NCBI RefSeq assembly: GCF_023100805.1
Contig: NZ_CP095855.1
Coordinates: forward strand, 2,583,001-2,647,000
From: Chitinophaga filiformis
GTDB taxonomy: Bacteria > Bacteroidota > Bacteroidia > Chitinophagales > Chitinophagaceae
Length of the DNA: 64,000 nt
Direction of reading: 5' to 3'
Within the stretch, counting starts at the first letter, position 1, and each line of letters starts with the position of its first letter. Shown piece by piece: positions 1-7,300 of the stretch. The translations under genes and the position numbers were made by a program. Under the pieces are notes generated by a model, which was not told the origin of the DNA, did no database searches, and worked only from the letters and a program-made list of their open reading frames with translations.

Positions 1-34
1 GTTAATCAGTTTTCGGCGTCCCTGTTATTGCAAA

Positions 35-65
35 CAAAGGTATACCCGACTATCAGGCATGACAA
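35..65 (-). promoter_or_regulatory. Putative leftward Bacteroidota promoter
   Basis: Read on the minus strand, positions 42-35 give TACCTTTG, a perfect match to the Bacteroidota -7 element TAnnTTTG. A TTG lies at 65-63, separated by 20 nt, which fits the -33 spacing. It would drive a gene transcribed leftwards whose body lies outside the window. The assignment rests on the motif match alone. Confidence 0.4.
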
Positions 66-125
66 TACCGGGAACCGGTGATTTATTTATACCTGTTTCC
101 AGGTATTTTTTTAATTTTACCGGCC

Positions 126-2111
126 ATGACCCGTTTACTTAACCTTATAGCATTATTCGTAATCATCTCTTTATGCTGTAAAGCCCAGCTACCTCTTGAT
201 CAACAGAGATATTATGATAGCTTAACGACCATATTAAGTCAAACCTCCTCAGATAGTGTAAAGGCGAAGGCCAATTACGGACTGATATACTATTGGGTAC
301 CCAGGGACACCGCAAAGGCAAGACAATGCCTGGATGAGGCGCGCAGGCGCAGTAAACGTTATCCTTTCCTGCATGCCATATCCTACGCACATGAAGGATA
401 TCTCTATTATAGTTCGGATATAGACAGAAGCGATGCTGCCTTTGCTACCGCAGACAGTCTTTTAAACAGCTTTACATCCAGGGAGGCATACCAGGCAAGG
501 GCCAACGTATGGATAAATCGTGCAGCCATCAGGCAGCGAAAGGATGACGACAGGGGCTATATCAACATCATACTGAACAAGGCCATTCCGTATGCACTCA
601 AAGCGGGGGATAGTGCTATTGTAGCTTCGCAATATGTTGGTATAGGCACTGCCTTTATGAACCTGGAACAATATGACAAGGCTGAACCGTACTTCGACCG
701 GGCCATTCAGATCTTTCGGTCCACCCATGCACAAGCTTCCCGGCTGGTAGCTGCCCTGAACAGAGCTGGCGAGAACTACACTTACCTGAAGAAATATGAC
801 GAAGCGAAAAAAACAGTGGCCGCTGTAAAAACATTGCTTGCTCCTTACCCGGAATCAGAACTGTATGCCGTGCATTATATGGTAGAAGGATTATGCTATC
901 AGCACGATCAGCAGTATACACTGGCAGAAACTAGTTTTAATAAGGGAATAGCAGCTGCCAAAGGCCCCAATAAAGATTATGTGATACAGGAACTATTGTT
1001 CTATAAAGTCAAAGCATTGCTGGCGAACAGGAAATATGAACCCGCAAGGCAGATCCTGCTGGAGCTTTCAAATGATGAAGAAGTGATGGAACTGGGTAGC
1101 AGCAGGCTGGAAGTATATGAAGGACTGGCAGAGAGTTATGCTGGACTGGACCAGATGAAGCCCGCTTACAAATGGATGAAGCAGGCCCGCCACCTGAGCG
1201 ATAGCCTTCATGAAAGCGATGTGACCAATGATATCAATGAGCTTGAAATGAAATACCAGCGGGCGGAAAGTCAGAAAGAAATTATCACGCTGAAAGCAAA
1301 GAATGAACAGGCTGCGCTCTCGGCAAAGAACAGTCGTTTATATATTTTATTGCTGGCGTCCACTGCTTTATTGCTATTGATAGTGGCCGCTTTTGCCTTA
1401 TTATACTATCGTAGCAACAGGAAATTGCTGGTGCAGAAAGAACGGAGCCATCAGCAGGAATTGAAGGAAATAGAACAGCAGCAACGCCTGCAGTTTGGGC
1501 AGGCCGTTTTGCAGGGCGAGGAACAGGAGCGCCGCAGATTGGCCAGGGACCTGCACGATGGCCTGGGTGGCATGCTGGCGGCTGTGAAATTAAATTTATC
1601 CGGCCAGGTGGCGACGATAGCTGCTGAACAAGGGGGAGAGCTCCGGAAGACGATCGGACAGCTGGATGATGCCGTGACGGAGCTGCGCCGTATTGCCCAC
1701 AATATGATGCCGGCAAACCTGTTGAAGTTTGGTTTGCAGACTGCGCTCAAAGACCTAAGTGAATCACTGATAACAGATACGTTGAAAATAGATTTTCAGT
1801 CCTACGGTGTTGAACCCTCAATGCCGGAGCAGACGCAGATCCACATCTACCGTATTGTACAGGAACTGTTGGCAAATGCTGTTCGCCATGCAGGCGCAAG
1901 TAACATTATCCTGCAATGCAGCCAGGATGGAGATACATTCCTGATCACGCAGGAAGACAATGGAAAGGGCTTCGATATTGTTGTCAACGGGAAAGGTATA
2001 GGGCTCAGTAATATCAGGAACAGGGTAGGCTTTTTAAGGGGAACAATGGATATTACATCGGTTATGAACGAAGGGACCACGATAAATATAGCATTGCATG
2101 TCGGACAATAA
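126..2111 (+). CDS. TPR-containing sensor histidine kinase (HisKA_3 type)
   Basis: This is a membrane sensor kinase of the NarX/DesK-like class, expected to autophosphorylate and pass phosphate to the LuxR-type regulator encoded next. From the ATG at 126 (preferred over 78 because it gives a clean signal peptide, MTRLLNLIALFVIISLCC) it is 661 residues. The exported part, about residues 40-390, is built of TPR-like helical repeats with recurrent Y-A-K-A patterns. A coiled stretch leads into one membrane helix near 403-425, and the phosphoacceptor helix carries RDLHDGLGG with His477. The C-terminal HATPase_c domain shows an N-box (ELLANAVRHA) and glycine boxes (DNGKGFD, GIGLSNIRNR). The last 14 nt overlap the response regulator start, implying translational coupling. 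The signal sensed cannot be told from sequence; TPR sensor kinases of this architecture are common in Bacteroidota. Confidence 0.93.
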   Translation: MTRLLNLIALFVIISLCCKAQLPLDQQRYYDSLTTILSQTSSDSVKAKANYGLIYYWVPRDTAKARQCLDEARRRSKRYPFLHAISYAHEGYLYYSSDIDRSDAAFATADSLLNSFTSREAYQARANVWINRAAIRQRKDDDRGYINIILNKAIPYALKAGDSAIVASQYVGIGTAFMNLEQYDKAEPYFDRAIQIFRSTHAQASRLVAALNRAGENYTYLKKYDEAKKTVAAVKTLLAPYPESELYAVHYMVEGLCYQHDQQYTLAETSFNKGIAAAKGPNKDYVIQELLFYKVKALLANRKYEPARQILLELSNDEEVMELGSSRLEVYEGLAESYAGLDQMKPAYKWMKQARHLSDSLHESDVTNDINELEMKYQRAESQKEIITLKAKNEQAALSAKNSRLYILLLASTALLLLIVAAFALLYYRSNRKLLVQKERSHQQELKEIEQQQRLQFGQAVLQGEEQERRRLARDLHDGLGGMLAAVKLNLSGQVATIAAEQGGELRKTIGQLDDAVTELRRIAHNMMPANLLKFGLQTALKDLSESLITDTLKIDFQSYGVEPSMPEQTQIHIYRIVQELLANAVRHAGASNIILQCSQDGDTFLITQEDNGKGFDIVVNGKGIGLSNIRNRVGFLRGTMDITSVMNEGTTINIALHVGQ

Positions 2112-2733
2112 AACCAGACTCGCCATTGTGGATGATCATCCAATTGTACAGGAGGGATTGCAGAAACTGCTGTTGAATGCAGCAGATATTGCTGTTATAG
2201 GCTGCTTTACCACAGGATCGGATTTTATCCATTTCCTGAAGGAACATTCAGTGCATATTGTGCTGTTGGATATCAGCCTGCCTGATGGCAGCGGTATCGA
2301 TCTTTGCAGGGAGATAAAGAAATTGTCGCCCGATACCAGTGTGCTGGCCCTGAGTAATCACAGCGAACGTAGTATGGTGCTGCAGATGCTGCAGAATGGC
2401 GCAACAGGTTACCTGCTGAAAAATATCTCCGGAGAGGAATTGTTATCGTGTATTCATGAAGCCTTGAATGGACAGGTCACCTTCAGCCATGCGGTGAAAG
2501 AGATCATGTCCAGGCCTTCTGTAAATGAACTAAAGGATATTCCCCGGCTCACCAAAAGGGAAAAGGAGATCCTGCAGCTAATTGCTGATGGGATGACTAC
2601 GACTGATATTGCCGGGACATTGCATTTAAGTCCGCTGACGGTAGAGACGCATCGTAAAAGCCTGTTGCAGAAATTTGAAGTGAAGAATGTGGCGGCAATG
2701 ATCAGGGCTGCTATCGAATATAAACTGATATAG
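2098..2733 (+). CDS. NarL/LuxR-family response regulator
   Basis: A 211-residue DNA-binding response regulator, the obvious partner of the overlapping upstream kinase. The receiver domain (about 1-125) has the acidic pair D12-D13 and the phosphoacceptor D58 in LLDISLPDG; the lysine lies in GYLLKN. The C-terminal LuxR-type helix-turn-helix (about 150-195) shows LTKREKEILQLIADG and LTVETHRKSLLQKF. All catalytic receiver residues are present, in contrast to the degenerate receiver encoded at 52273-52938. Its targets are unknown. It ends 3 nt before the convergent archaemetzincin gene. Confidence 0.95.
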   Translation: MSDNKTRLAIVDDHPIVQEGLQKLLLNAADIAVIGCFTTGSDFIHFLKEHSVHIVLLDISLPDGSGIDLCREIKKLSPDTSVLALSNHSERSMVLQMLQNGATGYLLKNISGEELLSCIHEALNGQVTFSHAVKEIMSRPSVNELKDIPRLTKREKEILQLIADGMTTTDIAGTLHLSPLTVETHRKSLLQKFEVKNVAAMIRAAIEYKLI

Positions 2734-2736
2734 GCA

Positions 2737-3318
2737 TTACAAGTTCCAGCCTTTTTTCTGCAGGTAGGCAGCGCATTGTTTACAGAATCCTTTTTCTTCT
2801 CCGGTAGGATCACCGCCTTTGGCATCCCGCATATAGCAGGTGGGAACAGGGCAATGTTGCAATCCCATATTATGACCCAGTTCATGGATCACCAGTTTGT
2901 AGAAATGTTGTTTGTTCTTCAGGCGGTAGCTGGATACGATGCATGCTTTCCCCGGACAATAGCCCAGTCCCATCACGCCATAATCTGCATATTCCCCTTT
3001 GGTCGTGCTGATATCCTGTGTAGTGATCCCGATGTATATTTCATTGGCTTTCGCCTGTTTGCTCATCCAGCGTATCAGTGAATCTGCCCTGTAACGGTTA
3101 CGTGGAGCATAAAAAGCCATAGCGGGTATTTCCGTTGCCGGAAGCAGTACGGCATGGCCAGCTATTTTCTGTATATTATCGTAGGCCTCCCTGGTATAAT
3201 TTTCCTTTACCCTGCCCAGTGGTAGTATCCTGATATGTATATCAGGTACTTTGCGGCTGCCAACATTACTGTGACAGCTGCTGAGGATAAGCATTATAAG
3301 CAGTAGTCTAATGATCAT
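2737..3318 (-). CDS. Archaemetzincin-type zinc metallopeptidase, lipoprotein
   Basis: A 193-residue exported zinc peptidase of the archaemetzincin (AMZ) family, proposed from its diagnostic signature. The metzincin zinc motif HELGHNMGLQH lies at 145-155, followed directly by the AMZ cysteine set: C156, C161, then the Met of CYM (M163), and C179-x2-C182. In AMZ proteins the four cysteines bind a second, structural zinc. The N-terminus is a lipoprotein signal with lipobox LSSC (C15), so the protein is probably membrane anchored outside the cytoplasm. That is notable because many archaeal AMZs lack a signal. It overlaps by 11 nt the end of the small gene upstream, suggesting co-expression. Substrates of bacterial archaemetzincins are not well defined; it is probably an aminopeptidase-like enzyme. 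Family assignment is strong, physiological role unknown. Confidence 0.88.
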   Translation of the reverse strand: MIIRLLLIMLILSSCHSNVGSRKVPDIHIRILPLGRVKENYTREAYDNIQKIAGHAVLLPATEIPAMAFYAPRNRYRADSLIRWMSKQAKANEIYIGITTQDISTTKGEYADYGVMGLGYCPGKACIVSSYRLKNKQHFYKLVIHELGHNMGLQHCPVPTCYMRDAKGGDPTGEEKGFCKQCAAYLQKKGWNL

Positions 3319-3556
3319 GTTCCGCTCTTTGTTTAACGATCTGCAGGATATTGTTCTGGATGTCTTCCATGATCCATCCTGCCCACCAGCTGGCGTAAAA
3401 GTTAAAGGAAGTGGTCAGTTTGCGGGCAGCAATCAGATCTCTTTTATCCGGATGTCTCATATGTAAGGGAATGTCCTTAAAGATAGTCAAAGCCGCCAGA
3501 ATATTCTCCGCAGGAAAATTTATTTGACCGGGCAACCCTTTCTCTGTAAACTGCAT
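3308..3556 (-). CDS. Small hypothetical protein, coupled to archaemetzincin
   Basis: An 82-residue protein I do not recognise. It has no signal peptide or clear membrane segment; it is rich in aromatic residues around FNFYASWWAGWIMEDIQNNIL and ends with an amphipathic helix (NNILQIVKQRAEHDH). Its 3' end overlaps the archaemetzincin start by 11 nt, so the two are probably one transcript with coupled translation. That coupling is the main reason for calling it a gene. The start codon lies about 30 nt from the divergent sigma-factor gene. A minus-strand CAGGTTTG near 3570 resembles a -7 element with one mismatch. Confidence 0.6.
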   Translation of the reverse strand: MQFTEKGLPGQINFPAENILAALTIFKDIPLHMRHPDKRDLIAARKLTTSFNFYASWWAGWIMEDIQNNILQIVKQRAEHDH

Positions 3557-3583
3557 TTATAGAAGTACAAACCTGTTATTCCC

Positions 3584-4138
3584 TTGACGATACCGGAACT
3601 CATAAAAGAAGCTAAAAAAGGCAGTACGGCTGCCCAGCGTTACCTGTTTGATTTGTTGTCGGGCAGGATGCTGATAGTATGCCGCCGCTACGTCAGGAAC
3701 CAGGAGGATGCGGAGGAGCTGTTGCTGGACGGTTTTTATAAGTTCTTCAAGTCTCTGCCGGACCTGCACTACCAGGGAGACGCTGCCCTGCATAGCTGGT
3801 TGAAGCGGATCATGATCAATGAATGCCTGATGTTCCTCCGGAAGAAGAACGCATTTGTCGTAGTATCTGAACATGTGGCGGAAACGATGGCCCTGGAAGA
3901 GGATGCCCTGAACAGGCTGTCGGCTGCAGAGATATTCAATCTTGTCGTACAACTACCGGCAGGTTACAGAACGGTATTCAACCTGCACGTTATAGAGGGA
4001 ATGAATCATGGAGAAATAGCAGTCTTGCTGGGAATATCAGAAGGTACTTCCAAATCGCAGTTAAGCAAGGCCAAATCCTTATTGCAAAAAATGCTTACGC
4101 AGCAAAATATTGAATATGTCAAACGAAAAACGCAGTGA
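3584..4138 (+). CDS. ECF (sigma-70 family) RNA polymerase sigma factor
   Basis: A 184-residue extracytoplasmic-function sigma factor. Region 2 spans about 18-60 (AQRYLFDLLSGRM, RYVRNQEDAEELLLDGFYKFF) and binds core polymerase and the -10 element. Region 4 spans about 125-175 (LPAGYRTVFNLHVIEGMNHGEIAVLLGISEGTSKSQLSKAK) and binds the -35. The start is a TTG at 3584; MTIPELI is a typical N-terminus for this Bacteroidota group, and I see no better ATG upstream. The next gene begins inside its 3' end, a layout typical of sigma/anti-sigma pairs. The regulon is unknown but probably includes its own operon. Confidence 0.92.
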   Translation: MTIPELIKEAKKGSTAAQRYLFDLLSGRMLIVCRRYVRNQEDAEELLLDGFYKFFKSLPDLHYQGDAALHSWLKRIMINECLMFLRKKNAFVVVSEHVAETMALEEDALNRLSAAEIFNLVVQLPAGYRTVFNLHVIEGMNHGEIAVLLGISEGTSKSQLSKAKSLLQKMLTQQNIEYVKRKTQ

Positions 4139-4775
4139 TAGCTGGATAAGTGAACTGAACGCACTGGAAGCTTTGCCGGGCGAGGCGCCGTTTGATAAAG
4201 CGGTGGCATGGGACCGTTTGCATCAGCGGATGAATGGAAAAAGAGCAAAGAAGAGAGTGATTTGGTACTGGGCAGCGGCATGCCTGTTGCTGGCCTGTAT
4301 GACGCTTTTTTTCCTGCACCCCGGACATAAAACGCAGTTCCCGTCGTCAGCATCATATGTTGAGCGTCCTTATAAAGAGCAAACAGGTGAGGACAGAACG
4401 AATAGTAAGGATGCTCCGGCAATTGTAAAAGCGCCTGATATTCCGCCGCCAGCAGACATCCCTGGCAGCAAAAAGCCGGTACCTGTCAGGGAAAGGAAAG
4501 CCACCATTATTCCAGACGTAACTGTGATCATACCACCTGTTATAAGGTCAGATGTTCATCCTGATACAATGCTGGCAGAGACGACAGCAGTGGCCGTAGT
4601 ACCCAGGAAAATGCGGGTAGTGCATATCAACGAAGTGGGTGGTGATGTGATCGGTAATGCCTATGTATATCCGGAGCATAAACAGTTCAAAATTGGCCTT
4701 AGCGGCCCTGCTGGTTTTGCCAGCCAGGTAGTGGCCGACAAATCTTCTAAAACAACTTCTTCTCCCACAAATTAA
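4116..4775 (+). CDS. Putative anti-sigma factor / single-pass membrane protein
   Basis: A 219-residue protein from ATG 4116 (a TTG at 4110 is an alternative). It starts 23 nt inside the sigma-factor gene. Residues about 1-46 form a short acidic cytoplasmic segment (SWISELNALEALPGEAPFDKAVAWDRLHQRM), followed by a basic stop and one membrane helix (WYWAAACLLLACMTLFFL, about 49-67). After that comes a long proline-rich, probably periplasmic tail. This topology and position match anti-sigma regulators of ECF factors, although no zinc-binding ZAS motif or FecR domain is visible. The tail may contact the exported protein encoded 8 nt downstream. Function is inferred from context only. Confidence 0.65.
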   Translation: MSNEKRSDSWISELNALEALPGEAPFDKAVAWDRLHQRMNGKRAKKRVIWYWAAACLLLACMTLFFLHPGHKTQFPSSASYVERPYKEQTGEDRTNSKDAPAIVKAPDIPPPADIPGSKKPVPVRERKATIIPDVTVIIPPVIRSDVHPDTMLAETTAVAVVPRKMRVVHINEVGGDVIGNAYVYPEHKQFKIGLSGPAGFASQVVADKSSKTTSSPTN

Positions 4776-4783
4776 ATAGTAAC

Positions 4784-5890
4784 ATGAAGACGAACATTTA
4801 CTTGCTGATGCTCTTGCTGAGCATCGCCGGGGTAGCGCATGCCCAAAAAAATAAGCCTGCTGCCAACGAAGACCGGATCTTTGATGTGCCGGCAGATGAG
4901 ATCAACAAACGCTTTTTCATCGCACTCGATAAAGGCGATAAGATGCAGGTAGAGCTGGTAGATATGAAAGATCTCGCCCGTGTGGGGAATATCGATTCAT
5001 TGCTGAAAATATTTCTGAAAGATCTGGCCCCGCTGAAAGATTCCCTGGCAGACGAGCTGTCTGTAAAACGTATCGACTATGTAATGGAACCGCCTGCGGC
5101 AAAAAAGATCCGTATCAGGCAGGAAAAGCCCGCCGGCAAGAGTTTCCTTGTACAACAGAACGATGTAGCTGCGCTCAAGCTGGAACAGGATACCGTTCAT
5201 TTCATCGGTGTGGTGCCCGTTCCGGGAACCAAAACCATTCACCGCTACAGGATCAGTTTCTTTGTGAACCACCTGGAAGATCTTGCCGGTTACGCAGATG
5301 GCCGTTTACAGGCACGCCTGCTCAGCCTCAGGAAAAATGTGAACACCAACTGGGTGAAAGGCGATAAAGGCATGATGCATATCCAGAAAGACTATACCAT
5401 ATCATCAAATGTGCCGGGAGGATCCATCTATAGTCGTGGCGACTACCTGGCTTTTACACCGTCAGCCAATATCCAGAACTATAAAAACTACTTTGTGCCA
5501 TCTTTCAACCTTGGCGCGACGGTGATCGCAGGTTCCATGGGAAGCAGGGGGGTAACACGTGAATTCGGGGTCTACTGGGAACCTAATTTCTTCTTTGGGA
5601 AGAATAGTGAAGGTAAGGTGAAAACCTACCGGAATGACTTCCTGACACTCGTATATGGCGCCGGACCGGGACGGAAGGCTGTGGAAAAAAAGGAGCCTTA
5701 CCTGCAGTATGTTTTCTCAGTAAGCTATCTTATTCACCGTAGCGGAGATTATTTCGAAAAACATACTTTCAGGGCTGGTCTGGGACGGATGTCCCTGTTT
5801 GAAGGAAAAACCAGGATTGAACCTGTCCTGTATTTTCATGAATTCTTTAAGGGCGTTACGCCAGGGATAAGACTGACCCAGAACTTTTAG
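4784..5890 (+). CDS. Exported hypothetical protein, probable outer-membrane beta-rich C-terminus
   Basis: A 368-residue protein with a clear signal peptide (MKTNIYLLMLLLSIAGVAHA, cleavage near AHA-Q). The N-terminal third is helical and charged (DKGDKMQVELVDMKDLARVGNIDSLL). From about residue 200 there are alternating hydrophobic/polar strands ending in an aromatic residue (IRLTQNF), as in small outer-membrane barrels. I do not recognise a named family. It is the third gene of the sigma / putative anti-sigma operon, so it may be the sensed or regulated envelope component. That is inference from gene order. Confidence 0.75.
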   Translation: MKTNIYLLMLLLSIAGVAHAQKNKPAANEDRIFDVPADEINKRFFIALDKGDKMQVELVDMKDLARVGNIDSLLKIFLKDLAPLKDSLADELSVKRIDYVMEPPAAKKIRIRQEKPAGKSFLVQQNDVAALKLEQDTVHFIGVVPVPGTKTIHRYRISFFVNHLEDLAGYADGRLQARLLSLRKNVNTNWVKGDKGMMHIQKDYTISSNVPGGSIYSRGDYLAFTPSANIQNYKNYFVPSFNLGATVIAGSMGSRGVTREFGVYWEPNFFFGKNSEGKVKTYRNDFLTLVYGAGPGRKAVEKKEPYLQYVFSVSYLIHRSGDYFEKHTFRAGLGRMSLFEGKTRIEPVLYFHEFFKGVTPGIRLTQNF

Positions 5891-5927
5891 TGGTTAATGC
5901 AATAAGCCGCTTAACACGGCAACAGAG

Positions 5928-5949
5928 AATTACGGGAATTCCCGTAATT
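5928..5949. promoter_or_regulatory. 22-bp perfect palindrome, candidate operator
   Basis: Positions 5928-5949 are a perfect palindrome with half-site AATTACGGGAA centred on an EcoRI-like GAATTC. It ends only 7 nt before the ATG of the AraC gene at 5957. A protein bound there would block transcription or translation initiation, so autoregulation is the simplest reading. The right half contains TAATTTTC, one base off the -7 consensus. Confidence 0.5.
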
Positions 5950-5956
5950 TTCGCCT

Positions 5957-6775
5957 ATGTATACCAGGAACCTTACACAGCAGCTGGAAATTGACTATGT
6001 GATCACCGACAAATGGCCCTTGCCGCTGCATAAGCATACCCACTATGAACTGCTTTATATCATGCGGGGAAAAGGGCAGCATATGATCAACGGGCATGGC
6101 TATAACTATGAAAAGGGCGACCTGTTCATCCTCGCTCCGCAGGACAGCCACTTCTTTATTTTTCAGGAGAAGACCGCCGTTTGCCTGGTAAAATTCCATG
6201 AGGATTTCTTCCAGGATTTCCTGCAGGATGATAGGTTTAAAGCGATTTTTGACCGCCTCTCATCACCTTACCGTAAACTTTCTGCTACAAACAATAACAA
6301 ACAACAGATCGTACCCCTGATGGAACTGATCATTGCAGAACACCGGAAGGAGACGGCTTACCAGCATATCATCATCAAAAATGCATTGTCCCTGATCATG
6401 GCGCTCACCGTCAAAGATACGGGCGGGTATACCGCTACCGCTAAGGATGACAAGCTCCAGTCCATCCTCAATTATATTCATCAGCATATCGCGGATAAAC
6501 ACCTGCTTTCAGTACAAAAGATGGCAGAGACCTTCCTCATCAGCAAAAGTTACTTTAACCAGTATTTCAAAAACGCGACCGGTATCGCCTATAAAAAGTA
6601 TGTGCAGGAATATGCATTGAAACTGATCGCCCAGCAACTGGTAGGGAGAAATAAAACAGTATCGCAGCTGGCGGAAGAATTCGGGTATAGTGATGAGAGC
6701 CACCTGAACAGGTCATTCAAGGCATATTTCAATCAAACGCCGTCTGCATTTAAGAAAAAACAGCAGGGGCTTTGA
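5957..6775 (+). CDS. AraC-family transcriptional regulator with cupin sensor
   Basis: A 272-residue regulator. The N-terminal cupin-like ligand domain (about 15-100) has the metal or ligand-lining pattern HKHTHYELLYI and later GDLFILAPQDSH. The C-terminal double helix-turn-helix (about 170-270) shows ISKSYFNQYFKNATGIAYKKYVQEYAL and the conserved second helix GYSDESHLNRSFKAYFNQTPSAFKK. Regulators of this type usually sense a sugar or small metabolite and act on a nearby gene. The closest candidate is the VOC gene 88 nt downstream, but no evidence ties them. A perfect palindrome lies just upstream of the start. Confidence 0.93.
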   Translation: MYTRNLTQQLEIDYVITDKWPLPLHKHTHYELLYIMRGKGQHMINGHGYNYEKGDLFILAPQDSHFFIFQEKTAVCLVKFHEDFFQDFLQDDRFKAIFDRLSSPYRKLSATNNNKQQIVPLMELIIAEHRKETAYQHIIIKNALSLIMALTVKDTGGYTATAKDDKLQSILNYIHQHIADKHLLSVQKMAETFLISKSYFNQYFKNATGIAYKKYVQEYALKLIAQQLVGRNKTVSQLAEEFGYSDESHLNRSFKAYFNQTPSAFKKKQQGL

Positions 6776-6863
6776 GGTGTCTTTGGTTTATACAGGATAA
6801 TCATTGTTTCGTTCAATTTTCCTGCAGCTGTATCATCCCAACTTTGTACAGGATTAAAACCTT

Positions 6864-7253
6864 ATGGTTATGCACATTGATCATACCACCCTGCGAACAG
6901 ATCATCTGGAGGATACAAGGGATTTTTTTATCCGGGTTTTTGACCTGAAGGAAGGGCCAAGACCGGCCGCTATTGCTAAGGCCATACCAGGCTACTGGTT
7001 GTACTGGAAAGATGCGCCGCTGGTACATCTTATACCCAGTTCATTTTATCATGATAGAAATGGGAATGCTTCTGCCGAAGCGATTGATCATACCGCGTTT
7101 TTTATGGAGGATTATGAGGGATTTAAACAAAGACTGATCGATCTGAAAATAAAGTTCTCACCTATGGACCTGCCTGATATAGGCGAGCGGCGGATCTTTC
7201 TGCGTACGCCGACGGGAATATTGCTGGAGACGGTGTTTAGAGGGGAGAAATGA
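6864..7253 (+). CDS. VOC (glyoxalase/dioxygenase-fold) family protein
   Basis: A 129-residue single-domain protein with two beta-alpha-beta-beta-beta modules of the vicinal oxygen chelate fold. Candidate metal ligands are the His in MHIDHTT near the start of module 1, the His in AIDHTAF at the start of module 2, and the Glu in ILLETVF at the end. These match the usual VOC positions. Members include glyoxalase I, antibiotic-resistance proteins and ring-cleavage dioxygenases; the substrate cannot be assigned here. The ATG at 6870 is an equally good start. There is no close downstream partner apart from the GAF protein 47 nt away. Confidence 0.88.
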   Translation: MVMHIDHTTLRTDHLEDTRDFFIRVFDLKEGPRPAAIAKAIPGYWLYWKDAPLVHLIPSSFYHDRNGNASAEAIDHTAFFMEDYEGFKQRLIDLKIKFSPMDLPDIGERRIFLRTPTGILLETVFRGEK

Positions 7254-7264
7254 TCTATGTTCCC

Positions 7265-7272
7265 TAAATTTG
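7265..7272 (+). promoter_or_regulatory. Putative -7 promoter element
   Basis: TAAATTTG is a perfect match to the Bacteroidota -7 consensus TAnnTTTG, 28 nt upstream of the ATG of the GAF-protein gene. I see no well-spaced -33 TTG, so this is a motif-only call. Confidence 0.35.
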
Positions 7273-7300
7273 TATCAAAAGCTCCAAAGAGATCTACGCC

